DNA from: Bacteroidales bacterium
GTDB lineage: Bacteria; Bacteroidota; Bacteroidia; Bacteroidales; UBA932
DNA length: 60,876 nucleotides
Direction of reading: 5' to 3'
NCBI GenBank assembly: GCA_017428035.1
Contig: JAFRRR010000119.1
Coordinates: 1-60,876 of the forward strand
Below are positions 1-8,301 of this stretch, piece after piece. Position 1 is the stretch's first letter, and every line of letters starts with the position of its first letter. The translations under genes and the position numbers were made by a program. A model generated the notes under the pieces. It had not been told where the DNA came from and searched no databases. It saw nothing but the letters and a program-made list of their open reading frames with translations.

Positions 1-1
1 G

Positions 2-949
2 GGCACCGCGCTGAGCTATGCCGCAAAGGTCTTCGGCCTTGAGGCTGCCGTTTATATGGTAAAGATTTCTTACGAGCAGAAACCCTACCGCCGCAGCATT
101 ATGCAGACCTACGGCGCACAGGTCATCGCCTCCCCTTCTATGAGTACCCGCGCAGGCAAGGACATCCTGACTAAGGATCCCAACCATCAGGGTTCGCTGG
201 GTACCGCCATCAGCGAGGCTGTGGAGCTGGCAATGAACACTCCCAACTGCCGTTATTCACTCGGTTCCGTGCTTAACCACGTTACCCTGCACCAGAGCAT
301 CATAGGCCTTGAGGCAGAGAAGCAGATGAAGATGGCCGGCGAATATCCCGACGTTGTGATAGGCTGCTTCGGCGGCGGCAGCAACTTTGGCGGCCTGGCC
401 TTCCCGTTTATGCGCCACACCTTTTCCGGCGAGCACAAAGAGACCCGCTTCATCGCCGCAGAGCCCCTCTGCTGCCCTAAATTCACCAAGGGTGTGTTCC
501 ACTATGACTTTGGCGACGAGGCCGGTTTCACCCCGCTGATTCCGATGTTCACCCTGGGCCACAACTTCCGCCCTGCAAACATCCACGCCGGCGGTCTGCG
601 CTATCACGGTGCAGGTATGATTGTGACCCAGCTGGTTAAGGACGGCTTCGTAGAGGCTATGGATATCCCTCAGCTGGAGACTTTCGAGAAGGGTCTCATC
701 TTTACCAAGGCAGAGGGCATCATCCCCGCTCCCGAATCCTGCCACGCCATTGCAGCGGCCATCCGCGAGGCCAAGGCATACGACGCCAAGGGCCAGGAGA
801 AGGTTATCCTCTTCAACCTGTCCGGCCACGGCCTGATTGACATCAACGCCTACGACAAGTATCTTGCAGGCGACCTGGTGAACGGCGAGGTGAGTGACGA
901 ATACATTCACGAAAACATTGAAGAACTCAAACAGCAGATCAACCTCTAA
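2..949 (+). CDS. TrpB2-type tryptophan synthase beta-like subunit (C-terminal part; 5' end outside window)
   Basis: PLP enzyme that condenses indole with serine (or a related beta-substituted amino acid) to give tryptophan, in the cytoplasm. The reading frame is open from base 2, so the gene begins upstream; about 315 codons are present against roughly 450 for full-length TrpB2 proteins. The glycine-rich phosphate-binding segment CFGGGSNFGG lies about residue 120 of the visible part and is characteristic of the TrpB2 branch rather than classical TrpB1. It is followed 12 bases later by an aryl-CoA ligase gene and then an ACT-domain gene, with no terminator between them, suggesting one operon. 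That context points to salvage of indole or arylacetates rather than the trp biosynthetic operon (no trpA, trpC or trpE is visible). Assignment to TrpB2 is secure; in vivo role is inference. Confidence 0.9.
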   Translation, partial: GTALSYAAKVFGLEAAVYMVKISYEQKPYRRSIMQTYGAQVIASPSMSTRAGKDILTKDPNHQGSLGTAISEAVELAMNTPNCRYSLGSVLNHVTLHQSIIGLEAEKQMKMAGEYPDVVIGCFGGGSNFGGLAFPFMRHTFSGEHKETRFIAAEPLCCPKFTKGVFHYDFGDEAGFTPLIPMFTLGHNFRPANIHAGGLRYHGAGMIVTQLVKDGFVEAMDIPQLETFEKGLIFTKAEGIIPAPESCHAIAAAIREAKAYDAKGQEKVILFNLSGHGLIDINAYDKYLAGDLVNGEVSDEYIHENIEELKQQINL

Positions 950-961
950 CGACGCAATATT

Positions 962-2263
962 ATGATGTGGAATGCCAAGATGGAGTGTATGCCGCGTGAA
1001 GAACTCACGCGGCTGCAGAGCGAGCGTCTGGTCAAGATAGTGAAATACACCTACGACAATGTGAAATACTATCACGACCGTATGGACGCTGCGGGGGTAA
1101 AGCCCTCCGACATAAAGGGAATCGAAGATATCAGCAAGCTCCCGTTTATGACCAAGCAGGACTTGCGCGACTACTATCCGACCGGCACCTTTGCCGCGCC
1201 TATGAGCGATATCGTTCGATTTCACGCCTCCAGCGGCACCACCGGAAAGCCTATAGTGGCTGGTTACACCAAGCACGACCTCGAATGTTGGAGCGAGGGT
1301 GTGGCCCGCTGCCTTACGGCCTACGGCCTTACCAATAAAGATATTGTGCAGGTGGCCTACGGCTACGGCCTTTTCACCGGCGGACTGGGCGCCCACGACG
1401 GCGCCTCCAAGGTGGGTTGTTCGGTGCTGCCCGCCAGCAGCGGCAACACCGCCAAGCAGCTTCTGCTGATGAAGGACCTGGGCGTCACAGCCCTCTGCTG
1501 CACCCCCTCCTACGCTCTGTTCCTGGCCGAGAGCCTGCATCAGAGCGAGGACTTCAAGCTCTCCGATATGAAGCTCAAGGCAGGCGTCTTCGGCGCCGAG
1601 CCGTGGAGCGAGAATATGCGCGCGGAGCTGGAAGAGAAGCTGGGCATCAAGGCCTATGACATATACGGTCTCACGGAGGTCAGCGGCCCCGGCGTGGGCG
1701 GCGAATGCGAATATCAGGACGGCACCCACATATGGGAGGATATGTTCTACCCGGAGATTATCGACCCGGTGACTTTGCAACCCGTGCCTCACGGCGAGCA
1801 GGGAGAGCTGGTGTTCACAACCCTCACCAAAGAGGGAATGCCGGTGATCCGCTACCGCACCCGCGACCTGACTTCGCTGAACTACGAGCCTTGCAAGTGC
1901 GGCCGGACTGCGGTGCGTATGAACAAGATTATGGGCCGCACCGACGATATGCTCATTATCCGCGGCGTGAATGTTTTCCCGACACAGCTCGAGGCCGTGA
2001 TTATGGAGTTTGCGGAGTGCAACGGCCAGTATTTCATCACTGTAGACCGCGTGAACAACACCGACACTTTCCAGTTGGAGTTGGAGTTGCGGCCTGAGTG
2101 CTACGGCGACAGCGTGGGCCGGATGAACAGTCTGGTCAAGGCCATCGTGGGCCGCATTGCCAGTGTCATCGGCATCAAGTGCAACGTCAAGGTTGTGGAG
2201 CCCGGCAGCATAGAGCGCAGTGCGGGCAAGGCAAAACACGTGAAAGATCTCAGAAAAATTTAA
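962..2263 (+). CDS. paaK: Phenylacetate--CoA ligase (PaaK family)
   Basis: A 433-residue adenylate-forming enzyme that activates an aryl acid (phenylacetate or related, such as indoleacetate) with ATP and then CoA. Visible motifs in order: the P-loop SSGTTGKP at about residues 89-96, the YGLTEVSG block around 235-242, YRTRDL around 300 and the C-terminal IIRGVNVFPTQLE block that carries the swivelling domain. Length and motif set match the short PaaK family. Two ATG codons stand in tandem at the start; no Shine-Dalgarno sequence is seen, as usual for this phylum. It sits between a TrpB2 gene and a tandem-ACT gene (12-base gaps on both sides). In anaerobic Bacteroidetes such ligases often accompany indolepyruvate oxidoreductases and work either in aromatic amino acid breakdown or in reductive synthesis of aromatic amino acids; the oxidoreductase is not inside this window. 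Confidence 0.9.
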   Translation: MMWNAKMECMPREELTRLQSERLVKIVKYTYDNVKYYHDRMDAAGVKPSDIKGIEDISKLPFMTKQDLRDYYPTGTFAAPMSDIVRFHASSGTTGKPIVAGYTKHDLECWSEGVARCLTAYGLTNKDIVQVAYGYGLFTGGLGAHDGASKVGCSVLPASSGNTAKQLLLMKDLGVTALCCTPSYALFLAESLHQSEDFKLSDMKLKAGVFGAEPWSENMRAELEEKLGIKAYDIYGLTEVSGPGVGGECEYQDGTHIWEDMFYPEIIDPVTLQPVPHGEQGELVFTTLTKEGMPVIRYRTRDLTSLNYEPCKCGRTAVRMNKIMGRTDDMLIIRGVNVFPTQLEAVIMEFAECNGQYFITVDRVNNTDTFQLELELRPECYGDSVGRMNSLVKAIVGRIASVIGIKCNVKVVEPGSIERSAGKAKHVKDLRKI

Positions 2264-2275
2264 TAACTTAGCGCT

Positions 2276-2659
2276 ATGATCATAAAACAGTTATCAATAT
2301 TTCTTCAGAACAAGATCGGCCGTTTCACCGAGGTTACAAACATCCTGGGTCAGGCCGGCGTGGATATGCAGGCCTTCACCGTTTCGGAAAACTCCGATTT
2401 CGGCATCCTGCGCCTTATTGTAGATGACACCGACAAGGCTGTCGCAGCCCTTCGCGAAGCAGGATTCGCAGTGAACACCACCGACGTAGTGTGTCTCGAG
2501 TGCCCCGACAAGCCAGGCGCCATTGCACCGTATATGAACAAACTGTCGGAGGGTGGCATCTCCATCGAGTATATGTACGCCTTCTCCCAGTGCGGCAGCG
2601 CCAAGGTCATCATCCGCCCCGACAACATCGCCCTCTGCGAGCAACTCATCTCCGAGTAG
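2276..2659 (+). CDS. Tandem ACT-domain protein
   Basis: A 127-residue cytoplasmic protein composed of two ACT (amino-acid-binding regulatory) domains of about 60 residues each; the second starts near the segment VCLECPDKPGAIAPYMNKL. It has no catalytic domain. Stand-alone ACT proteins of this size regularly follow PaaK-type ligases in Bacteroidetes genomes, which is the arrangement here (12 bases apart). It probably senses an aromatic amino acid or aryl acid and modulates the neighbouring ligase; that role is inferred from context. A strong intrinsic terminator follows at 2696, so this is the last gene of the operon. Confidence 0.85.
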   Translation: MIIKQLSIFLQNKIGRFTEVTNILGQAGVDMQAFTVSENSDFGILRLIVDDTDKAVAALREAGFAVNTTDVVCLECPDKPGAIAPYMNKLSEGGISIEYMYAFSQCGSAKVIIRPDNIALCEQLISE

Positions 2660-2695
2660 GCGCTCCAGAACACACAGACTCTCAAAGCAAAGAAG

Positions 2696-2726
2696 AAACG
2701 GCATCTTTCAAGGTGCCGTTTTTTTT
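2696..2726 (+). terminator. Intrinsic terminator of the trpB2-paaK-ACT operon
   Basis: Hairpin AAACGGCA/TGCCGTTT (2696-2703 with 2714-2721) with a short loop, running into an uninterrupted T tract ending at 2726. It lies 37 bases after the ACT gene stop. Confidence 0.85.
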
Positions 2727-2755
2727 GCTACCTTAACGGTGTTATTTCCACGATT

Positions 2756-4312
2756 ATGAAACGTTTCCTGCTTTACTTATCTATTATCACCGCACTGTCG
2801 GCTTGCTCGATTAGCAAATCGTCCGACGTGATCACAATGGATATCAGTACCCTTGCCGACAAGATCAAGGGCGCCTGGGCCGGCCAGATTGTGGGTTGCA
2901 CCTACGGCGGCCCCACCGAGTTCCAATACACAGGTTTTATCAACGACAGTGTTCCCATCAAGTGGGACGACGGTTGCGTGAAGTGGTATTACGACAATGC
3001 TCCTGGCCTCTACGACGATGTCTATATGGACCTTACTTTTGTGGATGTATTTGAAAAGGAAGGCTTGGATGCTCCGGTGGAGTCATTTGCCAGAGCCTTC
3101 GCCAATGCCGGCTATCCGCTGTGGCACGCCAACCAGGCAGCCCGCTACAATATCCTGCACGGAATAATGCCTCCCGCCTCTGGCCATTGGAAAAACAATC
3201 CCCACGCAGACGACATCGACTTCCAGATTGAGGCAGACTATGCAGGCATCATGTCCCCCGGCCTTCCGGCCGCCGCATCTCATTTTTCGGACGAAATCGG
3301 CCATATTATGAATTATGGAGACGGCTGGTACGGAGGCGTTTATGTAGCCAATTTGTATTCGCTCTCATTTGTGAGCGACGATATGGAATACGTGGTCAGG
3401 GAGGCCCTCAAATCCATTCCGGTGCAGAGCCGCTACCACGCCTGTATGGCTGATGTCATCACCTGGCACAGCCGGTACCCGGAAGACTGGCATCTGACCT
3501 GGGCGCTGGTCAACAAGGAATACGGCTTTGACATCGGCTGCCCGGAAGGCACCTTCAGCAATATCAACATAGATGCCGTCATCAACAGCGCATATATACT
3601 CATTGCTCTCCTGTATGGAGAGCAAGATTTTGCCAGGACTATTGACATCGCCACCCGCTGCGGCCAGGACTCCGACTGCAATCCGGCTTCTGCGGCGGGA
3701 ATCCTTGCCACTATGATTGGTTACGAGGCCCTGCCCGAAGAGTGGAAAAGGCCCCTGGAGGCTGTTGCCGACCGGCCGTTTGCCTTTACCGACATATCCT
3801 TCAGGCGTGCCTGCGACCTGTCGCTGGGCCAGGCGCTCAAGGTCATTGAGCGCTATGGGGGCAAAGTGGACGGCGCCACTGTTACCATTAAGCGCCAGTC
3901 GCCCGAATCAGTGCGCTTCGAGCAGTCGTTCGAGGGGCTGTGGCCCTGCCCCAAACAGTATCTCCACAAGGATGTAGACAAACTGGGCGAAGTTTCTTTC
4001 GACGGGGTCGGGGTCGCTGTCAGAAATGTCATAGCAATGGCGCCGGGTTATACTCCGCTCCCGTATGAAGCCGAGGTGGAGGTCTATCTGGACGGCCAGC
4101 TGAGCCAGAGGGTGATGCTCCCGTTCGGGACCAACCAGTTCAGGCAGGAAATCTATTTCAACTACGACATCCCCGCCGGCCACCATACCCTCTCGTTCAA
4201 ATGGCTCAACCCTGAAGAAGGCATCATCATCCGCATCACCGAACTTCTGCCCTACAAGGCAAAAACCACGGCCGCGCGAGCCCGCACCGCACAAGAAAAG
4301 CCGAAGATGTAA
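2756..4312 (+). CDS. Secreted ADP-ribosylglycohydrolase-fold lipoprotein
   Basis: 518-residue predicted lipoprotein: the N-terminal hydrophobic segment ends in lipobox LSAC (Cys17). Residues about 30-370 match the all-helical ADP-ribosylglycohydrolase (DraG/ARH) fold. The acidic residues that bind the two Mg ions in this family appear to be kept: Asp87-Asp88 and Asp92 in YDDVYMD, and Asp305/Asp307 in GQDSDCN. Residues about 390-510 look like an added beta-sandwich domain. Classical ARH enzymes remove ADP-ribose from proteins in the cytosol; a lipid-anchored version exposed to periplasm or surface would have no obvious ADP-ribosylated substrate, so a glycoside or nucleoside-sugar substrate is possible (inference). 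It is a single-gene unit between two terminators; its stop codon lies inside the following hairpin. Confidence 0.85.
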   Translation: MKRFLLYLSIITALSACSISKSSDVITMDISTLADKIKGAWAGQIVGCTYGGPTEFQYTGFINDSVPIKWDDGCVKWYYDNAPGLYDDVYMDLTFVDVFEKEGLDAPVESFARAFANAGYPLWHANQAARYNILHGIMPPASGHWKNNPHADDIDFQIEADYAGIMSPGLPAAASHFSDEIGHIMNYGDGWYGGVYVANLYSLSFVSDDMEYVVREALKSIPVQSRYHACMADVITWHSRYPEDWHLTWALVNKEYGFDIGCPEGTFSNINIDAVINSAYILIALLYGEQDFARTIDIATRCGQDSDCNPASAAGILATMIGYEALPEEWKRPLEAVADRPFAFTDISFRRACDLSLGQALKVIERYGGKVDGATVTIKRQSPESVRFEQSFEGLWPCPKQYLHKDVDKLGEVSFDGVGVAVRNVIAMAPGYTPLPYEAEVEVYLDGQLSQRVMLPFGTNQFRQEIYFNYDIPAGHHTLSFKWLNPEEGIIIRITELLPYKAKTTAARARTAQEKPKM

Positions 4313-4325
4313 CTCCGGCTTTTTT
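4296..4325. terminator. Bidirectional terminator between the ARH-like gene and tRNA-Leu
   Basis: AAAAGCCG (4296-4303) pairs with CGGCTTTT (4316-4323), followed by Ts on the + strand and preceded by As, so it can work in both directions. It contains the stop codon of the upstream gene and directly abuts the 3' end of the minus-strand tRNA-Leu gene. Confidence 0.75.
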
Positions 4326-4326
4326 G

Positions 4327-4408
4327 TGCGGGCGAAGGGACTCGAACCCTTACGCCGTGAGGCACTAGATCCTAAGTCTAGCTTGGCTACCAATTACAAC
4401 ACGCCCGC
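4327..4408 (-). tRNA. tRNA-Leu (anticodon UAG)
   Basis: On the minus strand the 7-bp acceptor stem GCGGGCG/CGCCCGC pairs 4402-4408 with 4328-4334, with discriminator A at 4327. The anticodon arm is CUAGA-CUUAGGA-UCUAG, giving anticodon UAG. A long variable arm (class II tRNA) and the TTCGAGTC T-loop identify leucine. CCA is not encoded. Confidence 0.95.
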
Positions 4409-4420
4409 AATTGTCGGGTG

Positions 4421-4451
4421 CAAAGGTATTTATTTTTGGCGGTAAAGCAAA
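4421..4451 (-). promoter_or_regulatory. Bacteroidetes-type promoter of tRNA-Leu
   Basis: Read on the minus strand: TTTG (-33 element, 4448-4451), a 19-base spacer, then TACCTTTG (-7 element TAnnTTTG, 4421-4428), 12 bases before the tRNA 5' end. Exact match to the sigma-ABfr consensus with canonical spacing. Confidence 0.85.
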
Positions 4452-4461
4452 ACAGCCCGAC

Positions 4462-5640
4462 TTAGTGTTTCAATATAACGCCCAGGACATTAATACAGAG
4501 ACCGAAATTGATACTCCAGGCAGGTGCCGGATAGGCAAAATTGTTGTGAGCCGCATAGATGCGTGCCCTAACCATAGTCTCTGTAACGCCGTAAGTTGTT
4601 CCCCAGTCAGTGTACTCAATTAGTCGATGAATCTTGAAATCTGCATTTATGCCCGCCTGGTAACGGAATCCTGATATTTCGTCTGAATCCTTATCAGGGT
4701 TGACATAGTTGATTGGATAGTCGATGAATCCTACACCTATGCCGGCAAAAGGGGTAAGCCGCCACCACTGTGTATTATAAACCGAATATCCCACCGAGAG
4801 TTCCATATTGCCACCCTTCATCTTCTCTCCAGCATCCCACTGATATCCGTCCAGAACGATATCCCTCTTCAACCTGCCGCCCCAGCCAAGAAGTCCTCCC
4901 ATGAATATGTTGAAGCGGTTGTAGACCAGATCAAAGCCGAAAAGCAGGCCGGTCATAGGGGTGACGTACTGGGGCAGAATGCCGGTATAAATCTCCGAGC
5001 CGATGCCGACGTGCATGCCGCAGCCAAATCCTTTGGGATCTATTACCAGATCGTCACAGCGTGCTTCCGGTGTTTTTTCAAGCTCTTGTCGGATAGCCTC
5101 GGAATAATTTTTCACCTCTTCATCGTCCTGACCCTGCGAGGTGGCCTCTTTCATCTCCGCCAGGAAACTGTCTGCCACGTCAAGATGGAATCTAGTCACG
5201 GAACGAAGGTCAAACGAAGATCCTTTCTTAAGGTCCCACTGGGCGCGGCGGCGGCATAATTCCACATAATCGAAACAGGTCTGTAGGTAGAGCAGCGTTT
5301 TGTCATTCTTGTAATCCGGATGTATCCAGGATGAGAACGGATTCATTAAGGTCCTTGTGGTGGGCGCCGAGATGGTGGTATTCCCAATCTTGAACCTTTC
5401 TTTGTCCCAGTGTATCCCGTACTCCAAATCCAGAATCATAGGATACTTGTCCTTTCTGACAGAAAACATATTCAGACTCAACGGGCCTTCATCCCAGTAA
5501 TGGATAGATGATTCCATTTCCAGACCTCGGCCCAAATCGTTGACGACATGAATATTGCGGCTTGGCGTGACTTCTTTGTCCTGTGCGAGAACGGTGATAG
5601 ACGCCAAGAGGAAAAGCAATAACGAAGAGATTTTTTTCAT
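4462..5640 (-). CDS. Hypothetical secreted protein, probable outer-membrane beta-barrel
   Basis: 392 residues from the ATG at 5640, which begins the Sec signal peptide MKKISSLLLFLLASITVLAQ; the frame is open for 21 more codons upstream, but that extension is not signal-like and is left out. No Cys lipobox, so it is periplasmic or outer-membrane. The C-terminal half has alternating hydrophobic/aromatic strands (for example GWGGRLKRDIVLDGY and INFGLCINVLGVILKH) and ends near a strand rich in hydrophobic residues, the pattern of a small outer-membrane barrel. The middle (about residues 130-200) is charged and probably helical. I recognise no named family. It is divergent from the S9 peptidase gene with 68 bases between the two starts. 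Confidence 0.65.
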   Translation of the reverse strand: MKKISSLLLFLLASITVLAQDKEVTPSRNIHVVNDLGRGLEMESSIHYWDEGPLSLNMFSVRKDKYPMILDLEYGIHWDKERFKIGNTTISAPTTRTLMNPFSSWIHPDYKNDKTLLYLQTCFDYVELCRRRAQWDLKKGSSFDLRSVTRFHLDVADSFLAEMKEATSQGQDDEEVKNYSEAIRQELEKTPEARCDDLVIDPKGFGCGMHVGIGSEIYTGILPQYVTPMTGLLFGFDLVYNRFNIFMGGLLGWGGRLKRDIVLDGYQWDAGEKMKGGNMELSVGYSVYNTQWWRLTPFAGIGVGFIDYPINYVNPDKDSDEISGFRYQAGINADFKIHRLIEYTDWGTTYGVTETMVRARIYAAHNNFAYPAPAWSINFGLCINVLGVILKH

Positions 5641-5682
5641 ACTACTATCTATTCTGATAATACGAATATACAACAATATTGC

Positions 5683-5690
5683 TATCTTTC
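5683..5690 (+). promoter_or_regulatory. Possible -7 promoter box for the S9 peptidase gene
   Basis: TATCTTTC, one mismatch from TAnnTTTG, 18 bases before the start codon at 5709. No clear -33 box. Confidence 0.4.
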
Positions 5691-5708
5691 GAACAAGAAT
5701 CACTTTTT

Positions 5709-8171
5709 ATGAAACGTACGATTTATATTGTGGCGCTGCTGGCAATGGCGTTCTGTCCGCTTCTGAAGACTGCAGCCCAATCTAAGGTAGACACGCTTGT
5801 AATAAACAAATTGCACTATACCGGGCCTTACACCCAGGTGACACCTTATATGACAGACGAGACCGACGCGTCCGGCAAGAAATACGAAGCCGGGGAGGCG
5901 ATGCTCTCTCAGGAAGTGTCACTGGAGGCGCTCAAAAATGCTCCGGAAGTGGATGTGCTTCCCGCAACCAGCGATACCCCGCAGCTTCATCTGGCCGGCT
6001 TTGACATAGAGACGGCCGGCTTTGCCAATGTCGACCTGATATACGAAGGTCCCGAAAAGCACTCCCTGTTTCTGGATGGCAAACCTATGGGCGGATCTTC
6101 CCTGAAGCTGGAGCCCGGAACTCATACCGTGGCCGTAAAATGGCTCACCGACACCACCAAGGCAGATGATCTCAAGATTTCCCTGGCTACATCTTCCACC
6201 ATCAATACCGGCGCCGATGCCGCCCGCATTTATTCTCTGGACATCAATACCCAGGGCATTGGCTGTAGCGGCGCTTCGCTCTCGCCCAGCGGAAAATACT
6301 ATATGCTGGCCCCTTACATCATCAGAGACAATGGCGAGCGGGAGCAAAGCGTTGAGATTTACGAGGTTTCCAGCGGCAAGATGCTGCTCAGGACCGACAA
6401 ACGCCTCGCCTGGATGCCCACTACAGACCGCTGTTATTACACCGAAAAGGGCATCTACGGCAATAATCTGGTGGCCTTTGACCCCGCCACTCTGGACAAG
6501 ACCATTCTGGCACAGAACATCCCCGACGGCGGCTTTGCGATATCTCCCACAGAAGATTATGCCATCTTCACAATGGAGACCGAAGGCCCCAAGGAAGGCG
6601 ATGTACATCAGATTCTGACTCCGGACGACCGTCAGCCCGGCTGGCGCAACCGCAGCTATCTGGTGCGCTACGACTTTGCCACCGGCCAGCAGCAGCGCCT
6701 CACATTCGGCTACCGCAATGCCTGGCTCAACGACATCAGCAGCGACGGCCGTTATCTGCTGTTCGCCACCGACAAATACAATTTGCTCAAGCGTCCGACA
6801 ACCTTGATGTCGATGCTCAGGATGGACCTCAAGACGATGGCTGTGGACACCCTTGCTGCCGACGACGGCTTTATCGCCAACGCCGTTTTCAGTCCCGACG
6901 GCAAGAAGGTGGCTGTGATTGGCAGTCCGGAGGCATTTGGCAAGATTGGCCAGGTGCTGCCGGAGGGCCGCATTGCCAATATGTATGACTATCAGCTCTA
7001 TATGATAGATGTGGAAAGCAAACAGGTGACGCCGCTCACCAAAGACTTTGCCCCCAGCGTAAAGCAGATGGACTGGAGTAAAGCCGACGGCAAGATTTAT
7101 ATCAGCGCCGACGACAAGGACTGCATCAACCTTTACCGCATAGATCCCGCTACGGCCAAGGCCGAAAGGCTTGACAATCAAGAAGAATATCTCTATTCTT
7201 TCTCCCTGTCAAAGAAGACTCCGCTGCTGATTTATGCCGGTCAGAGCCTCTGTACTGCCGACAAAGTATGGCTGATGAATCTGAAGAAAGGGAAAAACAC
7301 CCTGATTTCTGATTTCAGTGCCCGGCGGCTCGACGGTGTGAAAATGGGCGAAGGCGGCGAATATGAATTCACCAGCAGCAGGGGCGATTTGATTAACGGT
7401 TTCTATGTGCTGCCACCCGATTTCGACCCCGCCAAGAAGTATCCTATGCTGGTACACTACTACGGCGGCTGCAGCCCTTCTGCCCGTTATTGCGTAGGCT
7501 CTTATTCGCCGCAGTATTATGCCGCCCAGGGCTACGTATTCTATGTTGTGAATCCTTCGGGGGCTTCGGGCTTCGGACAGGAATTCGCTTCCCGCCACGT
7601 GAATACTGCCGGCCAGGGCGTGGCAGAGGATATCCTCGAGGCAGTGGACCGTTTCTGCCAGGACCATCCGTATGTGGACCGCAAGCATATCGGCTGCTTC
7701 AGCGCCTCCTACGGCGGCTTTATGACCCAGCTGCTGCTGGCCAAGAGCGACATTTTTGCCGCCGGCATCTCCCACGCCGGCATTAGCGACCACACAAGTT
7801 ACTGGGGCGAGGGCTACTGGGGATATTCCTACAGCGAAGTCTCTATGGCCAACAGCTACCCCTGGACAGCAAAGGACCTCTATGTGGACAACAGCCCGCT
7901 GTATATGGCAGACAAGATCCACACTCCGCTGCTGTTTTTGCACGGCAGCGCCGACACCAACGTCCCCATTGGCGAGAGCATCCAGATGTTCACCGCCCTG
8001 AAACTGCTGGGTTGCGACACCGCTTTTGTGGTTGTGGATGGTGAAAACCACGGCATTCGCGATTATGCGAAACGCCGCCAGTGGCTGCGCACAATCTCTG
8101 CCTGGTTTGCCAAATATCTTAAAGAAGATGCCTCCTGGTGGGACGAGCTCTATCCTGAAAAAGTGTTATAA
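5709..8171 (+). CDS. Secreted S9 family peptidase (dipeptidyl-peptidase IV-like)
   Basis: 820-residue exopeptidase of the prolyl oligopeptidase family. The ATG at 5709 begins the signal peptide MKRTIYIVALLAMAFC; an in-frame ATG at 5679 would bury it. Residues about 180-560 form the DPPIV-type beta-propeller, and the C-terminal alpha/beta-hydrolase domain carries the triad: Ser667 in SASYGGFM, Asp749 in SADTNVP and His781 in GENHGI. The nucleophile elbow is S-A-S-Y-G-G rather than the common G-W-S-Y-G-G. An extra domain (about 30-175) precedes the propeller. The enzyme most likely removes dipeptides in the periplasm, feeding amino-acid fermentation; cleavage specificity cannot be deduced. Transcribed alone. 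Confidence 0.92.
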   Translation: MKRTIYIVALLAMAFCPLLKTAAQSKVDTLVINKLHYTGPYTQVTPYMTDETDASGKKYEAGEAMLSQEVSLEALKNAPEVDVLPATSDTPQLHLAGFDIETAGFANVDLIYEGPEKHSLFLDGKPMGGSSLKLEPGTHTVAVKWLTDTTKADDLKISLATSSTINTGADAARIYSLDINTQGIGCSGASLSPSGKYYMLAPYIIRDNGEREQSVEIYEVSSGKMLLRTDKRLAWMPTTDRCYYTEKGIYGNNLVAFDPATLDKTILAQNIPDGGFAISPTEDYAIFTMETEGPKEGDVHQILTPDDRQPGWRNRSYLVRYDFATGQQQRLTFGYRNAWLNDISSDGRYLLFATDKYNLLKRPTTLMSMLRMDLKTMAVDTLAADDGFIANAVFSPDGKKVAVIGSPEAFGKIGQVLPEGRIANMYDYQLYMIDVESKQVTPLTKDFAPSVKQMDWSKADGKIYISADDKDCINLYRIDPATAKAERLDNQEEYLYSFSLSKKTPLLIYAGQSLCTADKVWLMNLKKGKNTLISDFSARRLDGVKMGEGGEYEFTSSRGDLINGFYVLPPDFDPAKKYPMLVHYYGGCSPSARYCVGSYSPQYYAAQGYVFYVVNPSGASGFGQEFASRHVNTAGQGVAEDILEAVDRFCQDHPYVDRKHIGCFSASYGGFMTQLLLAKSDIFAAGISHAGISDHTSYWGEGYWGYSYSEVSMANSYPWTAKDLYVDNSPLYMADKIHTPLLFLHGSADTNVPIGESIQMFTALKLLGCDTAFVVVDGENHGIRDYAKRRQWLRTISAWFAKYLKEDASWWDELYPEKVL

Positions 8172-8235
8172 ACGTTTTATAGACGGATCTCTTTTTTCAA
8201 AAACAGAAACAGTTTTCAAGGTTTTCTGAATTTTT

Positions 8236-8301
8236 CCTCCGCGCGTTGTGCGGCGCGCTAACTTGCGCCCGTATTATTAACAATTAAAAACGGAGGTAAA
8301 A
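8236..8301 (+). promoter_or_regulatory. Shine-Dalgarno-like site with a complementary upstream segment
   Basis: CGGAGG at 8291-8296 stands 5 bases before the ATG at 8302, a strong Shine-Dalgarno sequence that is rare in this phylum. CCTCCG at 8236-8241 is its exact complement, and the intervening loop holds a GC hairpin (GCGCG 8241-8245 with CGCGC). The leader could therefore hide the ribosome site; this is inference from pairing only. Confidence 0.4.

Noticed and set aside
257..2239. 660-codon open frame on the minus strand under trpB2/paaK; similar long antisense frames at 5919-7181, 38293-40413, 42729-44426, 46502-47740
   Set aside because: They are exact shadows of well-identified genes, caused by strong G/C at third codon positions; their translations are rich in His/Val/Ala/Gly without recognisable domains.
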